A program made the position numbers and the translations under genes. A DNA stretch of 64,000 nt from Lampris incognitus. Taxonomy: Eukaryota > Chordata > Actinopteri > Lampriformes > Lampridae. Shown piece after piece: positions 1 through 20,375 of this stretch (positions are counted from its first letter, which is position 1; every line of letters begins with the position of its first letter). The stretch lies in assembly GCF_029633865.1 (NCBI RefSeq), contig NC_079214.1, positions 20,108,950 to 20,172,949 of the forward strand, read 5' to 3'. The notes beneath the pieces were generated by a model. It ran no database searches. It had not been told where the DNA came from and saw nothing but the letters and a program-made list of their open reading frames with translations.

Positions 1-199
1 TCATGTACAGCCCATCATTTAAGACTGACATGAACGCGGACATTTTTGAATATTCGATTAAACTTTTTTTTTGGAGGAAAAAGTGCATTTGGATACTCCC
101 CCCCACCCACCCCGCCCCCGTAGTGGTAAATCTAGCAGTTTATTTCCAGATAATTGTGAGTTACCAACTATTTAAACGTCTATCCTCAAGACAATTTGT

Positions 200-8218
<8,019 letters not shown>

Positions 8219-9029
8219 AGAGGATACAGTCAGCTAATGCAGACAGAGAGCATCACCGGATACGTCCACAGTAGATTAATTACAGCAGTTAGTTATATAA
8301 GCTCAAGCACACCTTGCACAACTCATGAAATACTTGTAGCGAACACTGGTTATAAGGTTGAGGTAAAAGGAGAGGGTGCTACAGGGGGAAACCAATATGT
8401 TATTTATTGACAAGCTTTGTAAGTTATTGATTTTCTTTTATTTATTTTTTTACATTTTTAAAAACACATCCTTCAAAAGGCCAAAGTTGTACATGGCTAA
8501 CTGATATCATTGATGTTGATGCTCGAGTGTTGTTTTTCAATTGCGTCACATAAAAGAGACCATTTTGCTCTCTGTTTTTAGGAACACATTGGGTTCATGT
8601 TGCATTTATTGTTTCAATATTCTTCTAAGATTGCGCTCCGTTTTCGAAATGGCAACTTTTTTGCAACTCCGATGAATTGAAAATTTGGGATTTTGGAATT
8701 GGGATCCAATATTTTGTTTTCTTTTGTGATATAGTCATCCAGGAAACTATAATCAAAAGTTAGGTAGTTGTTTTTTAAAGGAAGCCATAGAGTTAAACAC
8801 TGGCATGGGAGGGGGTGGACGAGTGGGGATAGCAAACATTACATTGATGTCTGCTCTATATATAATTATGTAGAAAATACTTTGTCTACTTTTTGTGTAC
8901 AAAAGGCAGAAATTTGTCTTTGGCTTGCATGTGTAAAAAACTGCTAGTAAAATGGGTACATTAAAATACAGCATAGCACGTCCAGACAGTACACATTAAA
9001 ACACATTAGCATAAAAACACAATAGAAGT
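8219..9029 (+). other. tspan3 3' UTR and flanking sequence
   Basis: The sequence after the tspan3 stop must include its 3' UTR. No AATAAA hexamer stands out close to the stop; ATTAAA variants occur at about 8960 and 8995. No coding region or repeat family was recognised. Confidence 0.4.
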
Positions 9030-9200
9030 TACATTAAAGGAGCACCAGGTACTCGAGCCTCCGTGAAGTTGGCACCCCATGTAATCACATGATTAAAAAT
9101 ATTATCATTCATTACTGCAGCGTTTGTACTGATTTGTGCTGTAAAAAACTATTGTTTGTGCTGTAATGGTTTTTGAGATATTAAGCATTATATTTTATAG

Positions 9201-9517
9201 GCGGTGGCGGTGCAGTGGTTAGCGCGGTCACCTCACAGCAAGGGTTTGAACCCCAGGGTTGTCGTCTCAGGTCGTCCTCTGTGTGGAGTTTGCATGTTCT
9301 TCCTGTGTCTGTGTGGGTTTCCTCCCACAGTCCAAAGACATGTAGGTCCGGTGAATTAGCTGTACTAAATTGTCCCTAGGTGTGAATGTGTCGGCCCTGT
9401 GATGGCCTTGCGGCCTGTCCAGGGTGTCTCCCTGCCTGCCGCCCAATGACTGCAGGGATTGGTCCAGCATCCCCGCAACCCCGATTGAGATAAGCGGCTT
9501 GGGTAATGGATGGGTGG
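9201..9517 (+). mobile_element. tRNA-derived V-type SINE nested in the left inverted repeat
   Basis: The 5' head is tRNA-like with pol III boxes: an A box around TGCAGTGGTTAG and a degenerate B box GGTTTGAACCCC. The middle is the conserved vertebrate SINE core (GAGTTTGCATGTTC, TTTCCTCCCACAGTCC, AAAGACATG). The 3' end reads GATAAGCGGCTT and finishes in GGATGGGTGG. It is flanked on both sides by ATATTTTATAGGC (9190-9202 and 9518-9530), a target-site duplication of 11-13 bp. The opposite inverted repeat (about 14600) still has the empty site. Six more copies or fragments of this family occur in the window. Confidence 0.92.
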
Positions 9518-10708
9518 ATATTTTATAGGCTCTGATGTCACCCTGCACCCCATTATCATCCAGATCGTTCAAAACTGTTCTTGTTTGTTCGTGCTCAGTA
9601 TTTGCCCGTTTGTGCCATTAAAAGAAACATCTGTGCTCTTTCAGTATTTTAGATATTTGCCAAAGCAATGACGTCACTCTGCACCCCATTGTCGTCCAAA
9701 TTGTCCCAACCCGGTCTCGTTTGTTTATGCTTGGTTTGTTCCTATTTGTGCTGTTAAAAGAAACATTTGTGCTCTTTTAGTTCTTCACATATATGCCTAG
9801 AACAATACTTTTTAAACATGTGACTTCATTTTGCACCCCATTGTTGTCCAAATAGTTTTAAAACTGGTCTCGTTGTTTGCACTGCGTCAGTGCCATTTCT
9901 GGAGACTCGTAACTTACCAGGCATGACTGTCCACCTCTCTCAGCCAGGGGTCAGGAATAGCAACAACATGTAGAAATTGTATCAAATCGCTGAATGTTTT
10001 GGCGTTGCATTTTGGGTATCAGGAAGCTGTTTTGTCAAGACCGTGTGCTGCCAACAGAAATAATTCTAGACTTTGTGTGTTCAGTTCTCCAGTAGGTCAT
10101 GGGGAACAAATGCTCACCTATATTCCAAACTTAAAATAATAAACAAATCAGGCGCTATTCACGTGATAGCAAGACTGATTGCAATGAAAATGAAATTGCC
10201 ACATGCTTTTTTTGTGTGTTTATGCTGAATGGCTAATGAATTAATCAGAATTTTTGAATGGCATTATTAAAGAGAATGACTGCATCGACTCTAGGAATTG
10301 TGAGTCAAATAATCTTGCCTGCCAGCACAGGACAACACAGGACACACAACGTCCATTTAAGCATACACGTAGCTTTGTGGTTAGAGCGTGCTCTGTGTGC
10401 AGGAGGTTCGGGCTCATTACGTTGTCATTTTAAAATGTTTTGAGTAATCAACAAATTATTCTTATTTTGATCAGATGCCAAGGAAGCCAGCTTGTCATAA
10501 AGCTGATATTGTGAAAATCAACTTATCTTCTAGGGAAGATGTAGTTAAAGGCTAGTATATAGCACCTCCCTCAGAAAAAGTGTGGACACACCTGAGTCAG
10601 CTACTCCACAACAAAATCTCGCCAAAGGCTTTATCTACATTTGTAAAATCAAACAGGCACAATACATGGGAAATCCTGGGCTACAATGATGATAAACAAG
10701 TCTAAGGT

Positions 10709-13247
10709 ATGCATAGAGAGAGTGACAGCCCTGACAATGACAGTCCACATGAGACTGACATTCATCCCTCAGTGCAGGGCAGGCAGAATGATTATGACCT
10801 GAACTTTGAACTAGCACTTTCTTTCAAAAGATGGACAGAAATCTGGAATGAGGAAATCCTTTACAGTGATAAATATTCAAAGTCCCATGAAAGACAGTAC
10901 ACTATATTAAAACGCGGCACATGGACTCATGTCCTGACTGAGGAAAAACGGGGAAAGGTGACATCTCAATGCACGTTAAGATTGCAGAGGGCGAAGGTGC
11001 ATCCAAATGGTGCATCAAACTAGATTGACATCATAGGTAACCGCAATGACTGCAGTGCGACACTGTCTATTACTACAGAAAAGATACCAGAGATCGATCA
11101 ATCAGTGGCTCTTAAATGCAAAATCCAAAATATTGATGACAGTCTCCACACTGGAAAATATAAACGAAGATTATCTGGAGATGTGAGAGCACGTGTCTGA
11201 GCAACTCTGGGAAGGTTGAAAACAGCCACACGTATGATGGGCTGCTGAAGCTCAAACTCATGGATGTTGGTGACCCAGAACCAAGCCGCCTACCAAATCT
11301 GACAGCATTAAGAAAAGTCAAAACAAGAGAGAGGTGAAAAGGAGCTAGGAGACAGGGATACCATACTTTCACTTCAGCTATTGAAATATAGTGTGCCACA
11401 CAATAGTAGCATACATGACATTAGGCTTGATCATTTCCTGGTCATTACTGGACCCCCTCCCAGATTCAGGTTTACAAATCACAATCTAAAAACAGAGGCT
11501 CCAGTTTGAGTGTTGATGTTACAGGCACGGTTGTCAAAAAAGTAAAAAGACCTACTGCAACCTCTGGGCACATTTTTTATACCAGGGAGTTCTGTCCTCA
11601 AGAGCCAAAACTGCAGTTCATATTCCAGTGGTGCAAATGCTCTCTGAACGTCATGCCATAACGCCATTGAAAACTGGCTATCTGAATGGCAGCGAGCAGG
11701 TCCTACTGCCGCAAAAGAAGCAGTGTGTGATTTCTCAGTTGTGTTGCTGGGGGGACTTGTCAAGGCCTCGCATGCATCACCCCGCATGCTGACTTGAAGG
11801 CTTACATTAATGAATGCTTTGGGGTGCTCACAGGAAATGCACCATCCAAACTAGCGTGATTTTTTTTCAACTACCACCTTGTTTTATTAGAGTGGATGTT
11901 GCACATTGTATTAAACCAATCAGTCAGTGGGTCTCCGGAAAAAGGGCAATGGAGTGAGGGACTTCTACCTCAGGTGCATGGCACAACTTATACAATCAGT
12001 GACCCCAGAAGATGCAAGGGAGCTGATATGTTCAGTTGTCATTGTTGCCTTGAGCGAATCTGAGGGAAATGATGACAGAGGCATGCCAGTAACCTCTGAG
12101 ACTTGCAAGATGCAGCTACAGCAAATAATTTCAGAAGGATGTGTCTCGCTTCCATCCATAAAAGGCAATGACATGGAAGAGGTCAATTTTAAAGAAGCTG
12201 TTCATGTATGCCAAACAGATTTGAAGCAGTGAGTGATGGAGATCTGTCATGACAACAAAAACCTTGCAGGGGATGATGGTGATCGGGACAATTTACACTT
12301 TCTTCCCAAGCTTGTCCCTCATCACACGGATGGCATGCTACCTGCCTATTTGGACAGCCATAATGGTGTGCCTCACTTTAAAAGTGAAAACCTTACAGCA
12401 AGTTCTGCTAGTGTTGAGGCAGAATTCAGTAATATCAAACATGGTCTCTTCAAGCATGATAACTTGCCAATCCGTGTAGACTGCTTCATTGTCCATCACC
12501 TATGGCATATTGAAGCCAAAATGAAGCTGTCTTCTGCACCTGTGAAGATTTCAGCACACACTGAAAAAAAAGATCTTAAAGGTGGAGGAATCCACATCAG
12601 GTCATAGGTAACAGCCTCAGGAGGTCCTTGCAATATCAGACGATGAACATACAATGACAGGAGAGAGCAATCTGCCAAGGGATGAATTTGTTGAAAACTT
12701 GAGAGGCCTTGCTCTTCAACCTAAAAAGAGGAGTTCTTCCTCCCTCAATCCTTGCCCTGAGTGGTTGCGTGTAGGTCCAAACTTGAAAAGTAAACAAACC
12801 AAAGTTTGTCTTCTAAGAAATGGCAACTACATGGTGAAACAGCCTGTTAAAGTCGGCAAAACCCTTCTTTGTGTAAACAATATTTGTGCCTTTGATTCCT
12901 TTTGCCAATGTCTCTGTTGTGCACTCTGTGACAATCAGGCATTTTGCAGTTATGTCAACAAAGAGAAAATGATTGAAATGTTTCACTTGGGGAAAACCAT
13001 TGTCACAAAGGGAGTGCAACTTGATGTTTATGCACAGAAAGCAAAAATACTGTCCGATACATTTGAATCTGTGCAGCTGAAGTCAGGTGTTAATCAAGTG
13101 AATGCAGAATGTAACGTAGCTCACATCATCACTACAACTATGAAGCGAGTATCTAGTGTGACAAGTAAGAGGCAGTGCTCCTCCCCACGCTGTTGCCGAA
13201 GCATAGGGCATTCAAGGGAAATCCACTCTCCTCCCTCTCAATTTTAA
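10709..13247 (+). pseudogene. Transposase-like remnant of the large DNA transposon
   Basis: Frame pieces at 10709-11023, about 11029-11190, 11420-11900, 11927-12232, 12233-12607 and 12654-13247 carry recognisable transposon-protein segments split by stops and frameshifts. Around 11890-11925 one frame reads RVDVAHCIK, a catalytic Asp/His-type block. It is continued after a shift by GNGVRDFYLRCMAQL. The piece at 12233-12607 contains SSASVEAEFSNIKHGLF and LPIRVDCFIVHH. I recall similar uncharacterised proteins in fish, cnidarians and insects but cannot name the family. A Mutator-like DDE enzyme is the best guess. It is not a working gene. Confidence 0.6.
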
Positions 13248-14879
13248 CATTTTACAAGCAGGAGGAATGGGTCAGCCACAAGCTGCACTGGAAGATGGAC
13301 TACTATTCAATCCAGCCACATGTTTGAGGCCATTGAAGCTACCTGATGAGGGCCCAGATAGCTTGAAACGTGATCCTTCATCATTTAAATTGCTCTGCCA
13401 TGGCTCAGTCACACACAGCTACAGTACTGGGAAACTGTTGTGCATAGAAACAGGTGCGGACACTAATTTATCCACTGTCTGAATTTCCAGTCACACTATG
13501 AGGAATTGTTGCATTCATATCAAGGGCCATCGAGGGATGCCTGTGGTCACTATGTGGCCTACTGCAGAAGATCCTGCTCGATCTTGGAGAAATATGATGA
13601 CCTTTCTTGTCAGGTCACAACAGCCTCTGAAAAAACAGAAATACAACCCCATGCTGTATGTTTCACAAAGGGAAGTTAAAAGCCCTAATCATAATCTGAT
13701 TTACACAACAGGAAACTTTTGTAAATAGTTTTGAACAAACAGGCTATATTTCTATTCCTGAGAAACACGTTGAATGGTCCCGAAACAAGGACATTGCATA
13801 ATTTTTTGTGAAGTCTTTTGTTGGAGGACAATTTTGCAGCTATTTTTCTACGTTGATGTTTTTTTTTTTACTTTTTACTGCTGTTGCTGTGTGGTTATCA
13901 CATCACTAAGCTTCAGTCTTCTGTTTCCCTGGGGAAATGTTATATTCACTGTTATCTCTTAAAATAAACATGCCATGAAAAAAGAATATACCGTTTCAAA
14001 GTGGATTAGGTTAAGTGTGGTCAGCCAGAAAAAACAAAACAAAAAACTTCATATTTCTTCAGAGAGCACATGTAATTGCACAAAGGGGCACAAATTGAGC
14101 GCAAATGAATGACACCAGTATGGGACGATTTTGACGACAATGGGGTTCAGAATTGTGTCATTCCTTTAGCAAAATACTGTAGCAACCGGGGGAGGCGGTA
14201 GCGCCGACTGTCGGTGGCTCCTGCTGGGGGAGTGCAGGGGGCTCGTGGGACTGTTGGTGTAGAATTGATTGTGTTATATTTTTAAGAGCTCTCTGCCTCT
14301 CAACTCATTCTTCCATGCTACCTCACCACAATAATATTTTATTTCTGAAATACTAAAAGAGCACAAATGTTTCTTTTAACGACACAAACCGAGCACAAAC
14401 AAACGAGACCAGTTTTGAACAATTTGCACGATAATGGGGTGCAGGATGACGTCATCCCTTTGGCAAATGTTTTAAATCTAAAATACTAAAAAGATCACAA
14501 ATATTTCTTTTAACGACGCAAACGGGCACAAACCAAGCACAAACAAACGAGACCAGTTTTGAATGATTTGGATGATAGTTTGGTGCTGGGTGACGTCACA
14601 GCCTATAAATTATAATGCTTAATATCGCAAAAACCATTACAGCACAAACAGTAGTTTTTGCAACACACGTCAGCACAAACGCTGCACAAATGAGTGATAA
14701 TATTTTTATTCATGTTCTGATTACATGGGGTGCCAACTTCATGGAGGTGGTAGTTGATGGTGAATCAGGGTTAAATGAACAGATGCTGTGTACTGAGGTA
14801 GCAGGCTGTCCTTATTGATTAAGATATTTTATGGCAACAGGGACAAACGATTTTCTGTAGATGTTTTTCTTTGCACAGG

Positions 14880-15600
14880 GGACTCTACCGTTGCCTTGAG
14901 GGCAGCAGCTGAAAGTGGGGATTGAAGGGATGCTACAGTCATCTAAGATTTTGCCACTTAAGCGTGGACTGCTGTGCCATGGTGACAGGACAGCTGGGTT
15001 TGTTTGCAGCCTGTAATTGCCCTGCCCAGTTTATCCATTTTGCAAAGCTTTGTCTTGCTTTTGACACTCACGTGCTCAAACCAGGACACAGTGTTAAAAA
15101 TCCGTATGCTTTCAATTAGGGTTTGGTATACTCTGTTTAAAGAGCATTGGCTGACCTCCAAATTCCTTAGTTTACGCAATAGGAAGAGTATTTGCTGTGC
15201 TTTTTATTGTAAATGCATCCTACATGATCTGTAAAGGGAAAAGATTGGTGTCACACTGTCCCCGAGTACTTAAAGGAGCTCGCTTGTTCTACCTCCTGGC
15301 CCTTAACAGTAATTGATTTAAATAGAGGGTTTGACCGACCAGTTCCTCTTGTTACCATCTAAACTTTTTTTAAATTTATTTTCAACAAAGGATGACTGTC
15401 ATCAAACCACTTTATGAGTTCTGTAACAGTTAGTGTACATGTTTAATGACTGTGCACTGGTAAGGCGCACCACTAAAGCCATGCCATCTGCATATGTAAC
15501 TAACATGAGATTTTCTATATTGCACACAACTTCATTTGGGTGAAAATAAGATAAATAAGATAAGTGATGTGAACTAGCAGGGCATATCACTTAGGATTCA
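14880..15600 (-). mobile_element. LINE reverse-transcriptase remnant (L2/Rex1-like)
   Basis: On the minus strand, 15590-15402 contains YADGMALVVRL, a degenerate form of the reverse-transcriptase FADD catalytic box with the second Asp replaced by Gly. At 15179-14958 the typical post-catalytic segment follows: KLRNLEVSQ, VYQTLIESI and FNTVSWF. Frameshifts and stops separate the two. The remnant directly abuts the right end of the large DNA transposon. Confidence 0.65.
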
Positions 15601-17321
15601 TTTGCAATTCATTAACAATTGGTTGCAGACTGCATGTTAATATAGAAGAATCTTATGTAAATATCAGTGTCAGTGCTGCATTCTGACCTTGTTGCATTTT
15701 CTGGCTCCCCCTTTTGCCAGTTGTTGAATCTATGGTGTCCTTAAAAAAACAAGACTTACCTCAACTTTTACCCACACAAATATCCTGAACTTAGACGTTT
15801 CGTACTATGTCGCAAAAATCAGAAAATTGAAGCCCAAATCCCAATTTTTGTTATTATTTATATTTTTGATTATTTTAGTGGCCAAAAAAATTGATTTTTT
15901 TAAACTTTGCACTTAATTTTCCTATTTTCCACTCTTATCAGAATATTGAACTGATAGCTGACGATGACCCGTTTGGAGCTCAGCAATGAAATCATTGACC
16001 GCGTTGTATAGAATGTATATCTTAACCTACCGGTTTGCACTATGGCTGGAGATCTTGTGTATTCATTGTTATTAGGGCAAATCTATGCTTTAACAGAACA
16101 TACACAGTATTCCTAAAATCTAACCTGTATTTGTGAACAAGAGCTGTCCTTAAAGCTAGACACCCCAGACATACTGTGAGCAGCTGCTACCAAGGGACAA
16201 TAAAATCTCTGTTGACCAAGGCTTTGTGAGAACTAGGACAATTTACAGATGTATTTTGAAAGTCTAGCCTCAGTTTCTGATTTGAAGCTTCAGACTGTAT
16301 CTTATTGGGATGAGAAGACTCAAACCAAATGTTCTGTTAGCTCAAAGTCGTTGATGTCACGTTCGTGGTGCAACGCTTTGCATTGTGTCTTGATGGCGTC
16401 GCTCAGACCAAGAGAGCGCTTTGTGTTCACAAACATTGAATTATTCAGATCATGCGTTTTGCATCGAATTACCAGTTTAGGGTAGATCCTCCCTCGGTGA
16501 GGCTTCACTAGTACCCTATTACCATTAAAATGTTAATCTGCCAACCCTATTTTTCTAGTTTCCATTCCTCCATAGAAATGCTATGAGTAGCAGTATTGTC
16601 AGTGTTACCTAAAAAACCCACGTGTGTGTGTGTAGAAGCAGTTTGTCACCAACATCTCCTGTCAAACAGTTCTTATTCCTGCATGGTACGTTGTTCAACC
16701 ACTGAAATGTAATTGATAACCTGCAATGAAGGTTTTTCTTTTCTTTTTCTACTTGATTTGTGGCATTGTGTACTGTTTTATTATTATTTCTGAGACTTTG
16801 AGTTGATCATTAGGTATTTAGATAGAGCAGCAGTAAAAAATATTTGAAACAAAATAATGTACATAGATTGTGGAACATACAGGACACTGATTGAAATAAA
16901 ATTCTACATTTCAACTTAACCAGTGGTTGACTGTTCTTCCTTAAAAGAAAATATGTATACCATTGTCCACGAATGTAAAAAATAAAGATAAAAAAATACA
17001 GTGAATAATTGAATTTTTCCACACACATGAAACAATATTAACATTCTGTCTTGATTTTTTTTAAAACACTTTTACTGAGGTTTTGGCAATAAATAATGCC
17101 CTTAAAAGTATAAAAACAAGTCGCTGCATAATATAGCTGTAAAAGCGGTTGCATCATCATCATCTGTTGCATCATTCAATATAAAATGCTAAAAAAATTA
17201 TACAAGTCAATTATTTGTGACTACAATTAGATGAAGATCATTTTAGTATTCGTCCGAATGTTTGGGTTCATTAGGACATTAACAAAGGTTGGAAAGACAA
17301 ATAAAAAGCTTGAGAAGCGTG
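15601..17321. other. Intergenic DNA between the convergent genes
   Basis: AT-rich sequence without a recognisable exon or repeat family. Frames around 16249-16508 open on both strands but match nothing I know. The right-hand part probably contains the pstpip1 3' UTR. Confidence 0.4.
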
Positions 17322-17327
17322 TTTATT
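17322..17327 (-). terminator. pstpip1: Candidate pstpip1 polyadenylation signal
   Basis: AATAAA on the minus strand, about 140 bases downstream of the pstpip1 stop codon. It is the first canonical hexamer after the stop. Chosen by position only. Confidence 0.45.
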
Positions 17328-17466
17328 TGTGAATGTGTAATGGTACTGTGTTCATATGCAAGTTAGAATGCAAATAAGTGCAAATGCGTGCTTTTTTATG
17401 TCCTTAGTGCATGCATATGCCCTTGTGTGTGTGCGTGCGTGTGCGTGTGTCTTTGCGTGTATGTGT

Positions 17467-20313
17467 TCACAAAATGGCTAGGTAAGACCCTGGTACCAAT
17501 CCAGTCTGGCCATTCCTCTCTACAGTCCACCAGCCGTCGTCTCCTTGCTGTAACACCTGCACCACTTCCCCCTCCCTGACAGAACACTCCTCTTCATCCT
17601 AAGCAACAAATATAAACAAAGATGATAAAAAAAATTGGCTGCCTCCAATTTTTTACCCATAACATCAAGTAGAAATGATAAATGTGTCATCAACTGATGG
17701 AAATGTTTGAAGAAAGATTTTATCAGATTATTTTTCCATGCAGTTATTGGCCAGAATAATGAAAGTAGAACTGCATATACTAGCTAATGTAGGAAAGACA
17801 ATTCATGATGTTTTTTTAAAGAATGCATACTCTTTGAAAAAATTAAAATCCATTGCAAAATGTGAGTCAAAAAGTAGAAAAGTTAAAAAGACTTTTTGCT
17901 GCATAAAGTTGAATTTCATTTCAGCGCTTTTAATAGTTTAACAAGTAGAAATACCAACATGTTGGGAGCTAACTGTTCACTGGACTAGTCTTTAAAGCAG
18001 GAAACCCAAGACTGTTTGAGAGTTTGCTGACATCTACAGGTGAAGAACCATGTGACGGTTAAAAACATACCAGGCTAGTCTTGATACTCTGTGGTGTTAG
18101 CGTAGCAGGATAAACTTGGCTGCAGCTAACAGAATTAAGGTAAACATTGGCACGACACAACTAATAACTGGAACTGGTTTCTTAAATGCAGCTAAGATCT
18201 ACCGCAGTGTATGACCTTGACTTAGAGGCAGAGGTGTAAAAACCAGGTCCAGAAAGTAAAAGTCCAAACCATGTATTTGCTCCACTCATGCACTACACCA
18301 GCAGATTCTAGTCAACACTACTCCTCAACTATGTAGGGAAAACTAGCTAATGAAATCAGCTGGTTTAGTAACATGGTTGGAGCAAATACCAGGTTTGGAC
18401 ATTTACTTTTTGGATCTGGATTTTACAACTCTGCTTAGAGGTACCCTGCTTTTGGTAAATGGGGCCTTTATAGAAAAAAAAAAAACAAAAAAAACCAAGA
18501 TAAGTTTTGGAAAGGACTAGTACAAAAACAGCTCCTACTATTACTACCACTAGTACTAGCAAAGGTGTCCAGTTGTTGACCATGTGTGGCAATATTTTCT
18601 TTGTCCACACATAAAAAAACGTGATCGAAATTTGGTGACGGGACAATAAATAAGTTAAACACGTATAATAAGCTCTTATACAGTGATTACCTGTGCGAGG
18701 TAGTTGTAAAGCACTATGTAGCTGTATCCATTGGTTGAAGAAGTGGCCGCTGAGGCATCTTGCTGGAAGTTGTGTAAGGACTCATTTGTTTCAGACGCAT
18801 TATCTGCTAGAGCTGTCAAGCACAAAAATACATTTTATGTGTCTACGTTAAGTTCATCACTACTGTACAATAACAATCTATGGCTTTGCCAAGGATAAGA
18901 AATTGAGCCGTTAGCGATCAACACTAGGTAGACAAACTACAATTATGGTTATGAAATAATTGGATTGCAATGAAACTGATTGTTGCACTGTATTATCAAT
19001 TTTGTTACAATGTTCGCATATATTACTGAAATATGCAGTTGTAATTTTCATGTTAAAAAATACAGAATTATGCAATATCATTAGGATTAATTATCAGAGT
19101 AGACCTGAGCTCGTTATCTGCTAATTTAAACATTTCATAATTGTCTATGACTATAACATTGTAATAGAGCCATATTGTGATATTTTCCTAAAACAATAAA
19201 GCAAATTACCTTAATGATACAATGTTAAAACAGCAGTGCAACATATTTTGAATACTTTGTATATAAAATGTGTTTTTATTGTTGTGTAAAGGTCCAAGAT
19301 AAACCAGGTGCTTGTGAGTTCAAAATTTGAAGACATGTTTAGTTACTCACGGTTACTGGATAAGGATGGCAGAAGGTACCTACAGTGATCACTAGATGTC
19401 ATCGCTGACTCTGAATGTAAATTGCCATCATCGATGTTGTTATTTGAACACCAAGTGCCTCCTGGTAGTAGTTTAGACAACCTGTGTTCAAAGGTTCACA
19501 GAAACATTTAGGAGAAGGGATACAATGAAATTTTCAGACGGGATTCCAATACTGTTTCTGATGAACATGCAGTAGGCCTACAACACTGTCTCACGGTTGG
19601 CAGGCTAAATTTTGTTGTTAAAGCCGAGCAATGTCATATTTGATTCTTATGAAGTTGGAGAAGAAACGTGATGGGCCATGGTGAAACAAAGTATGAAGTC
19701 TGCAAGATGTCTCTTTTAGAGTTAGCTACAGCTGGGGCGAGGGGGAAATAGAAGAAATGGTGAGTAATCTTAAAGAGATCCACGAGAATATGGTACAACT
19801 AGTAGGTAATGTGTATCATTTTGTGTTCTGGCCTGTGACATTTTGTGTCTAGTTTTTTTTTTTTTTTTTTTGGTGATAGAAAGGTCCTGTGCCACTGGGT
19901 TGGTGCTGTCTTTTCATTTCATATCTTACATGCATAGACAGCAGCGAGACAGTTTCATCCATCCATTATCCAAGCCACTTATCCCAAGTGGGGTCGCAGG
20001 ATGCTGGAGCCTATCCCAGCAGTCACTGGGTGGCAGGCGGGGAGACACCCTGGACAGGCCGCCAGTCCATCACTGGGCCCACACATTCACACCTAGGGAC
20101 AATTTAGTATGGCCGATTCACCTGACCTACATGTCTATTGACTGTGGGAGGAAACCCATGCAGACAGGGGCATCAGGCAGCTGAGGAGTGCACTGAGCAC
20201 GAAACAAGCTTGTTCTGCCATTTAACAACTTTGAGCTATAAAAAATATATCTTTGCTCCTGAATTGTTGAGCTCTTTTTTCTACATCAAAGACTTCATTA
20301 CAACATCCTGTGG

Positions 20314-20375
<62 letters not shown>

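Larger units (their letters stand above)
9030..14780 (+). mobile_element. Large decayed DNA transposon with long inverted repeats (Mutator-like?)
   Basis: The left ~870 bp (about 9030-9900, minus a nested SINE) and the right ~680 bp (about 14100-14780) are inverted copies. Shared blocks include GAAGTTGGCACCCCATGTAATCA, present at about 9065 and inverted at about 14730 (its first 20 bases are the clearest), and GATATTAAGCATTATA at about 9177 and 14610. Each arm holds about three tandem subrepeats of 130-150 bp built around a TGACGTCA ... TGCACCCCATT core (9535, 9668, 9825; 14100, 14430, 14570). The interior carries broken transposase-like frames. Long inverted repeats with internal direct repeats, and a fragment resembling a catalytic Asp-His block, suggest a Mutator-like element. 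No target duplication was found and the superfamily call is tentative. It fills most of the gap between the two host genes. Confidence 0.7.

Noticed and set aside
10364-10425. tRNA-like segment (GTGGTTAGAGCGTGCTC ... GGAGGTTCGGGCTC)
   Set aside because: It has A- and B-box-like words but no acceptor stem or anticodon arm can be formed, and it lies inside the decayed transposon. At best a worn SINE head.
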